Shown: in pieces, positions 8,581 to 17,530 of the stretch
Position numbering within the stretch: position 1 is the stretch's first letter
Layout: every line of letters starts with the position of its first letter
NCBI GenBank assembly: GCA_963764315.1
Contig: CAVXSB010000009.1
Location: 248,001-312,000, forward strand
Length of the DNA: 64,000 nucleotides
Source: DATLWN01 sp963764315
GTDB lineage: Bacteria > Pseudomonadota > Zetaproteobacteria > Mariprofundales > Mariprofundaceae
Reading direction: 5' to 3'
Program-made: the position numbers and the translations under genes
Notes under the pieces: generated by a model
Databases searched by the model: none
Seen by the model: the letters and a program-made list of their open reading frames with translations, nothing else
What the model was told of the DNA's origin: nothing

Positions 8581-9281
8581 GGGATGTCCTCTGTCGTCGG
8601 GCTGGATTGCGCAGCATAGCCTACGCCGGCTTCCCGGTCGATGAGCCACTCGCTGGCCGCCAGGCGCGAGACGGGAAGCCTTTCCCCGCTCCGGATGCGC
8701 GCCAGGGCATCGGCCTTGTCCTTGCCCGTGATCAGGATCAGGCGGTGATGCGCGGCATTGAGCACGCTGTAGCCCATGCTGACGCGCTCCGGCGGCGGCT
8801 TGGGCGCACCGCGGACCGGTACCGCCGGGCGATCGTCCTCAAGAGCCGGGTGGCCCGGGAACAGGCTGGCCGTGTGTCCGTCCTCGCCCATGCCCAGCAG
8901 CACGACATCCATCGGCGGAGCGGCGGCCAACAGCGCTGCGTAAGCCTCGGCCGCCGCCTGGGGCCCTTGCTCGGCCGGGATGCGGTGCACCTGTGCGGCC
9001 GGGACAGGCACGTGCGCAAGCAGGGCCGCGTCGGCCATGCTGTCGTTGCGCCCGGGATCACCGGGGGGCAGGCAGCGCTCGTCGCCGAACCAGATGTGCA
9101 GCGCCGGCCACGGCAGGTCCATGGTGCGCAGCAACGCGTAACAGCGCTTCGGGGTGCGGCCGCCGGCCAGCACCAGATGGCAGGCGCCGCGTTCGGCGAC
9201 AATCTCTCGGCACAGCTCGGCCACCCGCGCTGCGGCATGGGTGGCCAGTAACTCGGGGCTGTCGAAGCGCTGCTCGTGCAT
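8577..9281 (-). CDS. pgl: 6-phosphogluconolactonase
   Basis: 234 residues of the NagB/Pgl sugar-isomerase fold: LVLAGGRTPKRCYALL, IWFGDERCLPPGDPGRNDSMAD and LLGMGEDGHTASLFPGHPAL are the diagnostic Pgl blocks. It hydrolyses 6-phosphogluconolactone in the oxidative pentose phosphate pathway, between the two dehydrogenases encoded immediately upstream. Its start shares a base with the gnd stop and its stop overlaps the NYN gene start. Confidence 0.92.
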   Translation of the reverse strand: MHEQRFDSPELLATHAAARVAELCREIVAERGACHLVLAGGRTPKRCYALLRTMDLPWPALHIWFGDERCLPPGDPGRNDSMADAALLAHVPVPAAQVHRIPAEQGPQAAAEAYAALLAAAPPMDVVLLGMGEDGHTASLFPGHPALEDDRPAVPVRGAPKPPPERVSMGYSVLNAAHHRLILITGKDKADALARIRSGERLPVSRLAASEWLIDREAGVGYAAQSSPTTEDIP

Positions 9282-10213
9282 CAGGCCTGCTGTTCCTCGT
9301 CCTCGGCCGGGCGGATGGCATGGCCGCCGAAGCCGGCGCGCATGGCATTGACGATCTTTCCGGCGAAGGCATCGTGCTCGCGGCTGCGGAAGCGCATTTG
9401 CAGGGCCAGCGCCAACACCGGCGTCGGGATACCGAGGTCGATGGCCTCGTTCACCGTCCAGCGCCCCTCGCCGGAATCGTCCATCCAGTCCGACAGGGAG
9501 GACAGCTCGCCGTCCTGTTCCAGGGCGTCGCCGGTCAGGTCGAGCAGCCAGGAACTGACCACCGACCCGTGCTGCCAGACGCGGGCGACCTGGTGCATGT
9601 CCAGATCGAACTCCTGTTTGGCCTTCATCAGTTCGAAGCCCTCGGCGAAGGCCTGCATCATGCCGTACTCGATGCCGTTGTGGACCATCTTGACGAAGTG
9701 GCCGGCGCCGATGGGGCCGACATGGCCCCAGCCCGTACCATTGTTGGCGGCCAGCGTCGTCAGGGCCGGTGCGATCAGGGCGATGGCCTGCTTCTCGCCG
9801 CCGATCATCAGCGAATAGCCGTTCTTCAGGCCCCAGACGCCGCCGGAGGTGCCGCAGTCGGCAAATAGAATACCGTCCGCCGCCAGTTCCTTCCCGCGCC
9901 GTTGTCCATGTTTGTAGTTCGAATTGCCCCCGTCGACGATCAGATCGCCCGCGGCGATGCCGGCCTCGCGCAGGCCGGCGATGGTGTCGTCGACATACTG
10001 GTGCGGCACCATCACCCAGATCACGCGCGGCGCCGGCAAGCTGGCGACGACATCGCGCAGGTCGGCGGCGGCACTGACCGAGGCGAATGCCGCCGCCAGC
10101 TCCTGGCCGGGTTTCGGAGCCAGATCGTAGGCCACCACCTCGTGACCGTCGTCGGCCAGCCGTTTTACCATATTGCCGCCCATGCGGCCCAGTCCGATCA
10201 TTGCCAGTTTCAT
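9281..10213 (-). CDS. gnd: 6-phosphogluconate dehydrogenase, short (GntZ/YqeC-like) form
   Basis: 310 residues beginning MKLAMIGLGRMGGNMVKRL (Rossmann G-x-G-x-x-G). The substrate motif IVDGGNSNYK, the catalytic Lys region GHFVKMVHNGIEYGMMQAFAEG and the C-terminal helical domain are present. The length (about 310, not 470) places it in the short decarboxylating class, often NAD-preferring and tetrameric. It oxidatively decarboxylates 6-phosphogluconate to ribulose 5-phosphate. It lies between the zwf fusion and pgl in one operon. Confidence 0.92.
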   Translation of the reverse strand: MKLAMIGLGRMGGNMVKRLADDGHEVVAYDLAPKPGQELAAAFASVSAAADLRDVVASLPAPRVIWVMVPHQYVDDTIAGLREAGIAAGDLIVDGGNSNYKHGQRRGKELAADGILFADCGTSGGVWGLKNGYSLMIGGEKQAIALIAPALTTLAANNGTGWGHVGPIGAGHFVKMVHNGIEYGMMQAFAEGFELMKAKQEFDLDMHQVARVWQHGSVVSSWLLDLTGDALEQDGELSSLSDWMDDSGEGRWTVNEAIDLGIPTPVLALALQMRFRSREHDAFAGKIVNAMRAGFGGHAIRPAEDEEQQA

Positions 10214-10245
10214 ATGCGCTCCTTTGCTTTGTGATGGATCGCCGG

Positions 10246-12222
10246 TCAGGACTCGGCCGGCATGGTATCGCCGTCGATCAGCGCGTCGGCGCTGAGGATC
10301 ACATGATAGCGCTCCCGCGCCACCTGCATGACGCGCTCGGCGAATTCGGGCCTGTCCTTCAGCATCTTGGCGAAATCGACATGGTCCAGCGTGTACATGC
10401 AGCAATAGCTCAGGGCGCGTACCGTGGCCTGACGCTGTTTGGTCACCAACAGGCTCAGTTCCCCGAACACCTTACCGGCGCCGAGCCTGGTCTTGACGCG
10501 GCCCTCGCGGTCGACGATCTCGACCTCGCCGCTGTCGATGATGAACAGCTCGTCGGCCGGCGAACCGAAGCGGGCGATCTCGTCCCCGGCATTGAACACC
10601 CTGGGCTTGAGCATCATGGCCAAGTCGTTGAGCATGGCCTTGCCGTAGTTCTCGAACATCGGCACGCGCCGGATCGCCTGCAGCTGCGCGCGGGCCAGCC
10701 AGCGCCGGTGCTCCGGTGTGGGCAGGTCGAAGGCGGCCTTCGGGCCCCAGGAGCCGAAGGGATAGTTGGGGAAATCGGGGGCCTTCTCCGCGCTCCAGGC
10801 GTCGAGGATCGGCTGCACGATGCGCCACGAGGTTTCCACCAGGTCACTGCGCGAGAAGAGCGAGGCATCGCCGCGCATGCAATCGTAGAGCATGGTCTCG
10901 TAGCCGGTGCCGGGCTGGGCCTCGAAGGCCTCCTCGTACTCGAAGTGCATATTGACCTTGCGCATGTGCAGCGACGGCCCCGGCCGCTTGGCCAGAAAGC
11001 GCAGCTCGATGCCCTGGTGCGGCTGGATGCGGAAGATCAGCTGGTTGGCCTCCAGCTGCTCCCCGGCCGGTAAGCCGCGGAAGGTGAATTCCGGCGCCCG
11101 ACGGAACTGCACCACGATTTCCGTGGATCGGGTCTTCAGGCCCTTGCCCGAGCGCAGGTACACGGGTACGCCGTGCCAGCGCCAGTTGTCGATGCGCAGC
11201 TTCACGGCGGCGTAGGTCTCGGTGTTCGATTCCGGGTCCACGTGCATTTCCTGGCGGTAGCCCTTGGCCGGTGAGCCGTCGACGTTGCTGCCTTCGCCGT
11301 ACTGGCCGCGCACCGCATCGCGGCGCACCGCCTCCGGGTCCATGATGCGCACGGCGCTGAGTAGCTTGAACTTCTCGTTACGGATGGCCTCGGCCGCGAA
11401 GCTGGTCGGCGGCTCCATGCACAGATAGGCCATCATCTGGAACAGGTGGTTCTGCAGCATGTCCCGTACCACACCGGACTTGTCGTAGTAGTTGCCGCGC
11501 CATTCCACGCCCACCTGTTCGGTCGAGGTGATCTGGATGTGGTCGATATGGGTGCGGTTCCACAGCGGCTCGAACATGCCGTTGCCGAAGCGGAAGGCGA
11601 GCAGGTTCTGTACCGGCTCCTTGCCCAGGTAGTGGTCGATGCGGTAAATCTGCTCTTCACGCCAGAAGGATAGCATCTCGCGGTTAAGGTCTTGGGCCGA
11701 GGCCAGGTCGGAGCCGAAGGGTTTCTCGACGATGATGCGCCGCCAGCCGCGTTGCCCCTGATGCAGGCCGACGGCCTGCAGCCCGGATGAGATCAGGCCG
11801 AACACCGACGGCGGCGTGGCCATGTAGAACAGGATGTTGCCGCCGGTGCCGTGGCGCGCGTCGAGCACGTCCAGTGTTTGCTGCAGTTGCCGGAAGGCGG
11901 CCGCATCGTTGAATTCCCCCTGCTGGTAATGGATGTTGGCGCAAAAGCGCCCCCAGGCCGCATCGTCGAAGGCGTCGCCCCGGCGCTGGTAGGCGCGTAC
12001 GTCGGCGCTGAGTTTGGCGCGGAAGCCCGCATCGTCGAAATCGTCCATGGCCATGCCGAGGATGGCGAAGGCCTCCGGCAGCAGGCCGTCGCAGTACAGG
12101 CTGAACAGGGAGGGCGCGAGCAGGCGCTTGGTCAGGTCGCCCGAGGCCCCGAAGATCACCATCAGACAGGGGGCGGATGGCGCATCGTGCATCGTCGGGA
12201 TTTCAAAGTCATGTTGCGGCAT
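10246..12222 (-). CDS. zwf: Glucose-6-phosphate dehydrogenase fused to a C-terminal cyclic-nucleotide-binding domain
   Basis: 658 residues from the ATG at 12222 (an in-frame ATG at 12192 is the alternative; neither has a strong Shine-Dalgarno). Residues about 15-505 are a complete G6PDH: MVIFGASGDLTKRLL for NADP, IIVEKPFGSDL, and the catalytic RIDHYLGKEPVQN. From about 535 a Crp-type cNMP-binding domain follows (FNAGDEIARFGSPADELFII, GEVEIVDREGRVKTRLGAGKVFGELSLL, RQATVRAL) with no DNA-binding helix-turn-helix. Normal Zwf is about 490 residues, so this is a genuine fusion. It suggests allosteric control of entry into the pentose phosphate pathway by a nucleotide or by protein contact. First gene of zwf-gnd-pgl-NYN. 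Confidence 0.9.
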   Translation of the reverse strand: MPQHDFEIPTMHDAPSAPCLMVIFGASGDLTKRLLAPSLFSLYCDGLLPEAFAILGMAMDDFDDAGFRAKLSADVRAYQRRGDAFDDAAWGRFCANIHYQQGEFNDAAAFRQLQQTLDVLDARHGTGGNILFYMATPPSVFGLISSGLQAVGLHQGQRGWRRIIVEKPFGSDLASAQDLNREMLSFWREEQIYRIDHYLGKEPVQNLLAFRFGNGMFEPLWNRTHIDHIQITSTEQVGVEWRGNYYDKSGVVRDMLQNHLFQMMAYLCMEPPTSFAAEAIRNEKFKLLSAVRIMDPEAVRRDAVRGQYGEGSNVDGSPAKGYRQEMHVDPESNTETYAAVKLRIDNWRWHGVPVYLRSGKGLKTRSTEIVVQFRRAPEFTFRGLPAGEQLEANQLIFRIQPHQGIELRFLAKRPGPSLHMRKVNMHFEYEEAFEAQPGTGYETMLYDCMRGDASLFSRSDLVETSWRIVQPILDAWSAEKAPDFPNYPFGSWGPKAAFDLPTPEHRRWLARAQLQAIRRVPMFENYGKAMLNDLAMMLKPRVFNAGDEIARFGSPADELFIIDSGEVEIVDREGRVKTRLGAGKVFGELSLLVTKQRQATVRALSYCCMYTLDHVDFAKMLKDRPEFAERVMQVARERYHVILSADALIDGDTMPAES

Positions 12223-12351
12223 TGGCAATCCAGTCCGCGTGTCGGAGCGCGCAATCGGGACCACGGCACCGCGGGGGGTGTGGCGTTCGTTCACCGGGCC
12301 CGGCCATGGTATGGCGAGGTGCGGAAGATGCAACCGAAAGCATGGGCCCGT

Positions 12352-12921
12352 TTACTCGGGCACGATGTGGTGCTTGCCGATCGGCTGCACGCGGCTCGCC
12401 TGCGGCCCCCGCTCGCCCAGCTCCTCGACGAAGCGTACGGCGCTGCCAGGGACGAGCCGGGCGAAGGCGCCGTCCAGTACGCTGTGTTCGTGGAAATAGA
12501 CCTCGTGGCCGTCCAGCGAGCGGATGAAGCCGTAGCCCTTATCTGCCATCACCGACACCACCTCGCCGGCTGAGGGCAGCACATGCGTCTTGACCGCGCC
12601 GTCCTGGCGGCGGTGGTAGTCATCGAGCTGGCGGTAGGCGGCGTCGAAGGCGTCGCGCAGCGCCACATAGACGTCCTCATGGGCATGGTCGCGCTGCCGG
12701 TCGTGGCTGACGACAACCTGCCCGCCGGGCAGGGTGATGTCGATGCGCACCCCGTACAGCCGCCCCTGGTGATGGCGGCGATGCGGCGCCTCAATGACGA
12801 CATGGCAGGCGATGATGCGGTCGTAGAAGCGCTCCAGTCTGTCCATCTTCTCGCATACCGCGGTCTCCAGAGCCGGCGACGGCTCCATGTCGCGAAAGGT
12901 GATCTGCGGCGATACCTGCAT
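12352..12921 (-). CDS. Ribosome hibernation-factor (RaiA/HPF-like) domain fused to cold-shock domain
   Basis: 189 residues. Residues 1-115 match the RaiA/HPF beta-alpha fold (ITFRDMEPSPALETAVCEKMDRLERFYDRI, HEDVYVALRDAFDAAYRQLDDY). Residues about 120-185 form a CspA-like OB domain with GEVVSVMADKGYGFIRSLDGHEVYFH, corresponding to RNP1 KGYGFI and RNP2 VYFH. The combination suggests ribosome binding plus RNA binding under stress. The start is preceded by GGGAGG. It is a single gene between the zwf operon and the histidine kinase. Confidence 0.88.
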   Translation of the reverse strand: MQVSPQITFRDMEPSPALETAVCEKMDRLERFYDRIIACHVVIEAPHRRHHQGRLYGVRIDITLPGGQVVVSHDRQRDHAHEDVYVALRDAFDAAYRQLDDYHRRQDGAVKTHVLPSAGEVVSVMADKGYGFIRSLDGHEVYFHEHSVLDGAFARLVPGSAVRFVEELGERGPQASRVQPIGKHHIVPE

Positions 12922-13018
12922 GGTGGCCTCCCTGTCGGTGGCGGACGGCCCGGATCGCCGCGGCCATCCTCCCGGGATTATAGCGCGGCCGGCCCCGCCG
13001 GCGGGGCCATGAATCGGG

Positions 13019-14884
13019 TCACGCGGCGGCGGGCGATTCCGTGAACAGGGGCAGGTAGAGCGCCACCGTGGTTCCCTGTCCCGGGCTACTGTCGAGGGTG
13101 ACGGCGCCGCGGTGCGTCTTCATCGATCCATACACCATGGCCAGGCCCAGGCCCGTGCCCTTGCCGACCTCCTTGGTGGTGAAAAACGGCTCGAAGGCAT
13201 GCGCCAGCTGTGCCTCGGACATGCCGCAGCCGTTGTCGCGCACCTCGATGCATGCCACCTCGCCCTGGGCCAGGCGCCGGTTCTTGGCGAGGAATTCGGC
13301 ATCCGGCGTGTAACGGGAAAGGCTGCACTGGATGCACGGTGCCTCGGTTCCGGCGACGGCGTCGCCGGCATTGCTGAGCAGGTGCATCATCACCTGCTCC
13401 AGCTGTGCCGCATCGCCCTTGATGGTCAGCTCCTCGTCGCAGATATCCGTGTCGAAGGCCACCCCCTCGGTCAGGCGCGGGGCGGCCAGACGTTCGATGC
13501 GCACACACATGGCGTTCAGCGACATCGGCTCCATGCGCACGATCCCCTTGCTGGCGAAGGCCAGAAGCTGGCGCACGATCTCGGCCGAATGGGAGCCGAG
13601 GCCCTCGATGATCTTGAGCTTCTCGCTTACGCGCGCATTGTCCTTCGCATACTGCTTGGCCAGGTACAGGTTGCCCTGCATGGCGGCCAGGGTGTTGTTG
13701 AAGTCGTGGGCGATGCCGCCGACGAGGGTGGCGATGGCCTCCATTTTCTGTACCTGTTGCAGCCGATGCTCCATCTGCTTCTGCCCGCTGATGTCGAGCA
13801 CGAAGGCGACGCCGCCGGCATCGTCGAGGCGTGCCGTGCCCATCATCACGGCCACGCTATGCCCGTCCTTGTGGATGTATTCCTTCTCGTACGGGGGGCA
13901 GTGCCCCTGTTCCCGGACCAGGCGCACGGCCTGTGCGTCCTGCTCCCGGTATGCCTCGGGCGTGAGCTTTCGCCAGTTGACGATTCCCTGTGCCAGATCC
14001 TCGCGCGCATAGCCGAGCATGCCGAGGTAGGTGTCGTTGGCATCGACGATATTGCCTTCGTTGTCCCAGAAGGCGATGCCGACGATCCCGGTGGCGATGA
14101 CATGGCGAAGGCGGGCCTCGCTGGCCTCGAGTGCGTTCTGCGTGCGCCGGATGCTGGCGATGATCTGGCGGGCCAGCAGGATGCCGAGGGCCAGGAGCAG
14201 CAAGGAGGAGATCAATGTCGTCAGTCCGGTGAGACGGTGAATGCCGTGTGCCGCATCCTGCAGGGTGGTGGAGAAGCGCGTTTCCAGCCCGGCCACCCTT
14301 GCGTTGGTGGCGTCCACCCGCCTGAGGATGGCGTGGACCCGGGCATCGTCGATGTGCTCTTCCGCTATGGCCGCATGCAGCTCCTGGCCGAGCTGACGCA
14401 ACGCGTCGATCTGGCGGTCGGCGGCGGTCCAGATGGCGATGGCTTGCTGCATCGGCCCGATATGGTTGAAGTGCAGAAAGAAGCTGGTCAATTCCGGCAC
14501 GTCCTGGATATGGTTGCCCCCGGCCAGGAAGCCGGCCCTGGCCTTGTTGATGTCCGGCGGCGTGACCTGCAGCGCCTGGCGGGCCAGGCGGTCGCTCAGC
14601 GACACGTCGAGATCCTGCTCGAACAGCTTGTACTCACCCTCGTCGTGGGAGTCGGCATAGCGCGCCAAGTGGTAGACGGCGTCCTTCTGCGCCTTGGACC
14701 AGTAGCCGTTGCCGGCCACGTAGGCGCGTACGGAGTCGAGCATATAGGCCTGGAAGCGGTCGAGCGCCAGGATGCAGACGACGATGGCCACGAACAGGCC
14801 GACGATCAGATAGATCTGGCGGGCCACCGTCTCGCCGCGCATGGCGGGCGATGCGGCCACGGGGGATGCGTGACTTTCTGTCAT
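13019..14884 (-). CDS. Membrane PAS-domain sensor histidine kinase
   Basis: 621 residues from the ATG at 14884 (an in-frame GTG at 14920 is possible). A membrane segment at about 20-45 and another at about 230-250 bracket a periplasmic helical sensor. A PAS domain follows (HVIATGIVGIAFWDNEGNIVDAN...), then a HisKA segment with the phospho-acceptor in GGIAHDFNN, and a HATPase_c domain (N box LSNAGDAV, G1 DNGCGM, F EPFFTTK, G2 GTGLGLAMVYG). There is no receiver domain and no adjacent response regulator, so the partner is encoded elsewhere. Confidence 0.88.
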   Translation of the reverse strand: MTESHASPVAASPAMRGETVARQIYLIVGLFVAIVVCILALDRFQAYMLDSVRAYVAGNGYWSKAQKDAVYHLARYADSHDEGEYKLFEQDLDVSLSDRLARQALQVTPPDINKARAGFLAGGNHIQDVPELTSFFLHFNHIGPMQQAIAIWTAADRQIDALRQLGQELHAAIAEEHIDDARVHAILRRVDATNARVAGLETRFSTTLQDAAHGIHRLTGLTTLISSLLLLALGILLARQIIASIRRTQNALEASEARLRHVIATGIVGIAFWDNEGNIVDANDTYLGMLGYAREDLAQGIVNWRKLTPEAYREQDAQAVRLVREQGHCPPYEKEYIHKDGHSVAVMMGTARLDDAGGVAFVLDISGQKQMEHRLQQVQKMEAIATLVGGIAHDFNNTLAAMQGNLYLAKQYAKDNARVSEKLKIIEGLGSHSAEIVRQLLAFASKGIVRMEPMSLNAMCVRIERLAAPRLTEGVAFDTDICDEELTIKGDAAQLEQVMMHLLSNAGDAVAGTEAPCIQCSLSRYTPDAEFLAKNRRLAQGEVACIEVRDNGCGMSEAQLAHAFEPFFTTKEVGKGTGLGLAMVYGSMKTHRGAVTLDSSPGQGTTVALYLPLFTESPAAA

Positions 14885-15063
14885 ATAGCGATTATGGCTA
14901 TAGATCGGTGCCGGCGTCACCCCTCAATTTAGGCCATGCCCGGGGCGGCGCCAGCCATGGCCATCACGCATTGGCAAATGCCGCGGATTCGGTCTAGTGT
15001 ACCACACCTCCGGCTCCGGGCCGGGGTTCAACGCTGGGCGACAGCCAAACGGAGTGTGTGCCG

Positions 15064-15168
15064 ATGACGGATACAATGTGGAGTGTTGGGGGAATCGCGG
15101 GTCTTCTCATCCTGGTCTTCCTTGGATGGCGCATCATTCATAAGGAAAAGACGAGCCGCCACCAGTAG
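15064..15168 (+). CDS. 34-aa single-span membrane protein
   Basis: MTDTMWSVGGIAGLLILVFL begins a 34-residue protein: one hydrophobic helix (about 8-24) and a basic tail ending KEKTSRHQ. GGAG lies 9 bases upstream of the ATG. It precedes the secreted protein gene at 15199 by 30 bases in the same direction. Function unknown; the small size makes it easy to miss. Confidence 0.5.
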   Translation: MTDTMWSVGGIAGLLILVFLGWRIIHKEKTSRHQ

Positions 15169-15198
15169 TCGCGCTCCGCGCCTCATCGCTTTCGGGTC

Positions 15199-15558
15199 AT
15201 GAAGGGAATCCTCGCTGCCGCCGTGGCCGCGCTCGCCCTCGTCCTGGCGCTTCCTGCCCCGGCCGTCGCGGCCGAGCTTGCCAGCGCCAAGTACACCTTT
15301 AAGAAGGATGCGCACCTGAAGCCGAAGATGCTGCACTGCGCCAACGGCCGGCACCCGCTTCTGGTCGCCTTCCAGGCCGACCCGGCCAAGCGCGGTAAGG
15401 ACAGCATGCCGGTCACCGAGCACTTCATGCGGGACAGCAGCGCGAGTTACGTCACCGTTGGCGTCACCGAGGACACCGACGGCATCCTTGCCCAGTTCTG
15501 CGATCCCCGGGACATCAAGCCCTTCTACGAAAAGCTCGAGACCGCCGCCGCAAAGTGA
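15199..15558 (+). CDS. Secreted protein of unknown function
   Basis: 119 residues with a clear signal peptide (MKGILAAAVAALALVLALPA, cleavage near AVA-AEL at about 25). The mature part of about 95 residues contains two cysteines (in MLHCANG and AQFCDPR) that could form a disulfide, and is lysine/aspartate rich. No family was recognised. It follows the 34-aa membrane protein and precedes a 320-base region without a convincing gene. Confidence 0.6.
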   Translation: MKGILAAAVAALALVLALPAPAVAAELASAKYTFKKDAHLKPKMLHCANGRHPLLVAFQADPAKRGKDSMPVTEHFMRDSSASYVTVGVTEDTDGILAQFCDPRDIKPFYEKLETAAAK

Positions 15559-15878
15559 ATGCCCCGGCGCCCCGCGCCGCAGATTTTCCCCGTTTTCCCG
15601 ATTTGCCATGCCAAGCCTGATCTAGACTGCCCGTATCGCTGGTCCGGCTCCGCTTGTCGCTCCTCGCGGGGTCGGGCCAGCGACCGCATCGGCCGGAAGC
15701 CGGCACCTGAGTCTGAGGGTAGCCGTTCCGACCAGTTCTTGGACTCTGCCGGCTTGCTGGCGATAACCATAGGCATCATGCTGATTTTATCGTGAATAAC
15801 GCTTCATGATCAATGGTTTACATGGCATCCCGCATCTCTAAGGTTCTGGTCCACCAAGATTTGCGGAGATTTCCTGTT
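15559..15878. other. Intergenic stretch without a convincing gene
   Basis: 320 bases. An open frame crosses it (to 15795), but it begins within GC-rich sequence with no ribosome-binding site and is proline/arginine rich, so it is not called. The inverted pair CTGGTCCGGCTCCGC / CGGGTCGGGCCAG at about 15640-15680 may form a hairpin. Downstream lie A/T-rich bases that could hold the promoter of the DUF481 gene. Confidence 0.4.
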
Positions 15879-16610
15879 TTGAAGCAAGCCATACCTGCAC
15901 TGATGATCCTTGCCGCCGGGCTGCATGCCGGCAAGGCCCAGGGCGCCGACTGGTCGGGGGAGGTCGATGGCGGTGCCGTGCGCACCTCAGGCAACATCGA
16001 GACCCAGAGCCTGAACGCCCATGGAAAGCTGGCGGTGCGCTACGGGCCGTGGAAGCAGATCCTGAGGGGTAATGCCCTGAACACCCAGAACCAGGGAGCC
16101 ACGACGGGCGAGCGCTATAGGCTGAGTCTCAAGACCAACTACCACCTGACGGAGCGTTCCTACCTGTTCGGACGCATCGGCTACGTCAACGACCGCTTCA
16201 CGGGCTACCGCTCGCGCACGACCGAAACGACCGGCTACGGCCGGGATCTGATCCAAAATGAGCGCTTCCACTGGAATCTCGAACTCGGCGTCGGTGCCCG
16301 CCAGGACCGTCTGGTCGACGGTACGCGCCGGCAGTCGGCGATCCTGCGGGGGGCGACCCATGCCGCATGGCGCATCAGCGACTCCACGAAGCTCAAGCAG
16401 ATGGTCAGCGAGGACGGCGGTGCGGACGGTTGGGTGACGCACTCCGTCACCTCGCTGCAAAGCCATATCTACGGAAACCTGTCCAGCAAGATCTATTTCC
16501 GCTTCACCAACACATCAAAGGTGCCGGCCGGCAGGAAGAAGCTCGACACCGAGACCGGTGTGAACCTCGTATACAGCTTTGACACCACGCCGGAGTCCGC
16601 ATCCGATTAG
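15879..16610 (+). CDS. DUF481-family outer-membrane protein
   Basis: Started at the TTG at 15879 (GGAGA upstream) the protein is 243 residues with a signal peptide ending HAGKAQGA. ATGs at 15813 and 15822 would add a basic N-terminal extension. The mature part is DUF481: WSGEVDGGAVRTSGNIETQSLNAHGKL, KTNYHLTERSYLFGRIGYVNDRFTGY, and alternating aromatic beta strands ending in NLVYSF. DUF481 proteins are predicted salt-induced outer-membrane beta barrels. The final residues run past the usual terminal aromatic, a slight oddity. Confidence 0.75.
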   Translation: MKQAIPALMILAAGLHAGKAQGADWSGEVDGGAVRTSGNIETQSLNAHGKLAVRYGPWKQILRGNALNTQNQGATTGERYRLSLKTNYHLTERSYLFGRIGYVNDRFTGYRSRTTETTGYGRDLIQNERFHWNLELGVGARQDRLVDGTRRQSAILRGATHAAWRISDSTKLKQMVSEDGGADGWVTHSVTSLQSHIYGNLSSKIYFRFTNTSKVPAGRKKLDTETGVNLVYSFDTTPESASD

Positions 16611-16662
16611 CGGCGCCGGTCGCGCCTGACTTTTATTGGGATTGTCGTTAGTAAGAAATGAA

Positions 16663-16691
16663 GGAAGCGCGCCGGGTGGCGACGCGCTTCC
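16663..16691 (-). terminator. Stem-loop terminator of the 53-aa membrane-protein gene
   Basis: Arms GGAAGCGCG and CGCGCTTCC (9 bp) with an 11-base loop lie 26 bases beyond the stop at 16717. On the minus strand the stem is followed by TTCATTTCTTA, a weak T-rich tail. Confidence 0.55.
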
Positions 16692-16716
16692 TACCTGTGA
16701 CCCGTGGCCTGCAGGA

Positions 16717-16878
16717 TCAGTGGTGCTTGGTGGCTTCCGAGTCCAATTCCGCGATGCGCTTCATCGCAGGCTTGCTGACGATCTCCATCAGGATCACGCC
16801 AAGCAGGAACACCACGAAGGCGAACAGGAATGCGAATAGCTGTGAATTGTAAAAGCTGTCAGGAATCATACCGCCCAT
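16717..16878 (-). CDS. 53-aa single-span membrane protein (paralogue of the 58.8-kb gene)
   Basis: 53 residues starting MGGMIPDSFYNSQLFAFLFA with one long hydrophobic helix (about 13-35) and a charged C-terminus (KRIAELDSEATKHH). A strong AGGAGGG precedes the ATG. The protein at 58841-58999 is about 75% identical over 52 residues, including the whole DSFYNSQLFAFLFAF stretch. That gene lies inside the cbb3-like cluster, so this copy may be an exchangeable small subunit of the same complex. It is expressed alone here, next to a DUF481 gene. Confidence 0.75.
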   Translation of the reverse strand: MGGMIPDSFYNSQLFAFLFAFVVFLLGVILMEIVSKPAMKRIAELDSEATKHH

Positions 16879-17204
16879 AATACCCTCCTCTTGGGTCCAG
16901 TAGGAATGTCAACCATAGAATCTCTGGGATTATTATGCAATACCCATGGAGGATTTGCGGCAAATGCGCACACATTCCGCCACGGCGGACGGCAGCCACG
17001 CAGCCTTGCTGCGCAATGAGAAATCCCGAATCAAGGCCGGTTTCCTTCTCCCATGACCACGGTCGACCGCGCTCAGGCGGCGCTGCGACAGGCTGTCGGG
17101 CGGGGTGCAATCATTCCGATATGGGGCGTTTTCTGCTCCCCGAAATTCACGGCGGCGACCTATAGGGTTCCAGGGCCTGCATCAGAGACTGAAGGGAGAT
17201 GTCC

Positions 17205-17420
17205 ATGAAGGTCGTGTATTGCGAGTCTTGCGGTAAGGAAACCGAGCACAAACGCCAGTTCGGCCTCGGGTTTTATGTCGGTATCGTGCTGACGGGCGGC
17301 CTCTGGTTGATCACCATTCCCCTCAAGCCCCTGCGCTGCACCGAATGCGGCACCGAGCAGCTGAGGAAGAGCGAACACTTCGTCCGCCGGGAATCCACGC
17401 CCTACGACTCCTGGGAGTAG
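17205..17420 (+). CDS. Small membrane protein with two Cys pairs (zinc-ribbon-like)
   Basis: 71 residues starting MKVVYCESCGKETEHKR. Two CxxC pairs (CESC and CTEC) flank a hydrophobic segment (about 22-42) and together could bind one zinc. AGGGAG lies 6 bases before the ATG at 17205, which is why this start is preferred over the ATG at 17199. Function unknown. Confidence 0.6.
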   Translation: MKVVYCESCGKETEHKRQFGLGFYVGIVLTGGLWLITIPLKPLRCTECGTEQLRKSEHFVRRESTPYDSWE

Positions 17421-17530
17421 CTCACAGAGGCCCAGCCTGCGCCAGGGCCGGGCTTGCCTCGATGCCGCATCGGTCTATGGTCCTCTAAAGGGCGCCCTGC
17501 GCCCGCTTCATTTCCTGAAGGAGGCCGCCC

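Noticed and set aside
15559..15795. Possible 78-aa protein between the secreted protein and DUF481 genes
   Set aside because: No ribosome-binding site, Pro/Arg-rich beginning, and only the last 15 residues are hydrophobic.
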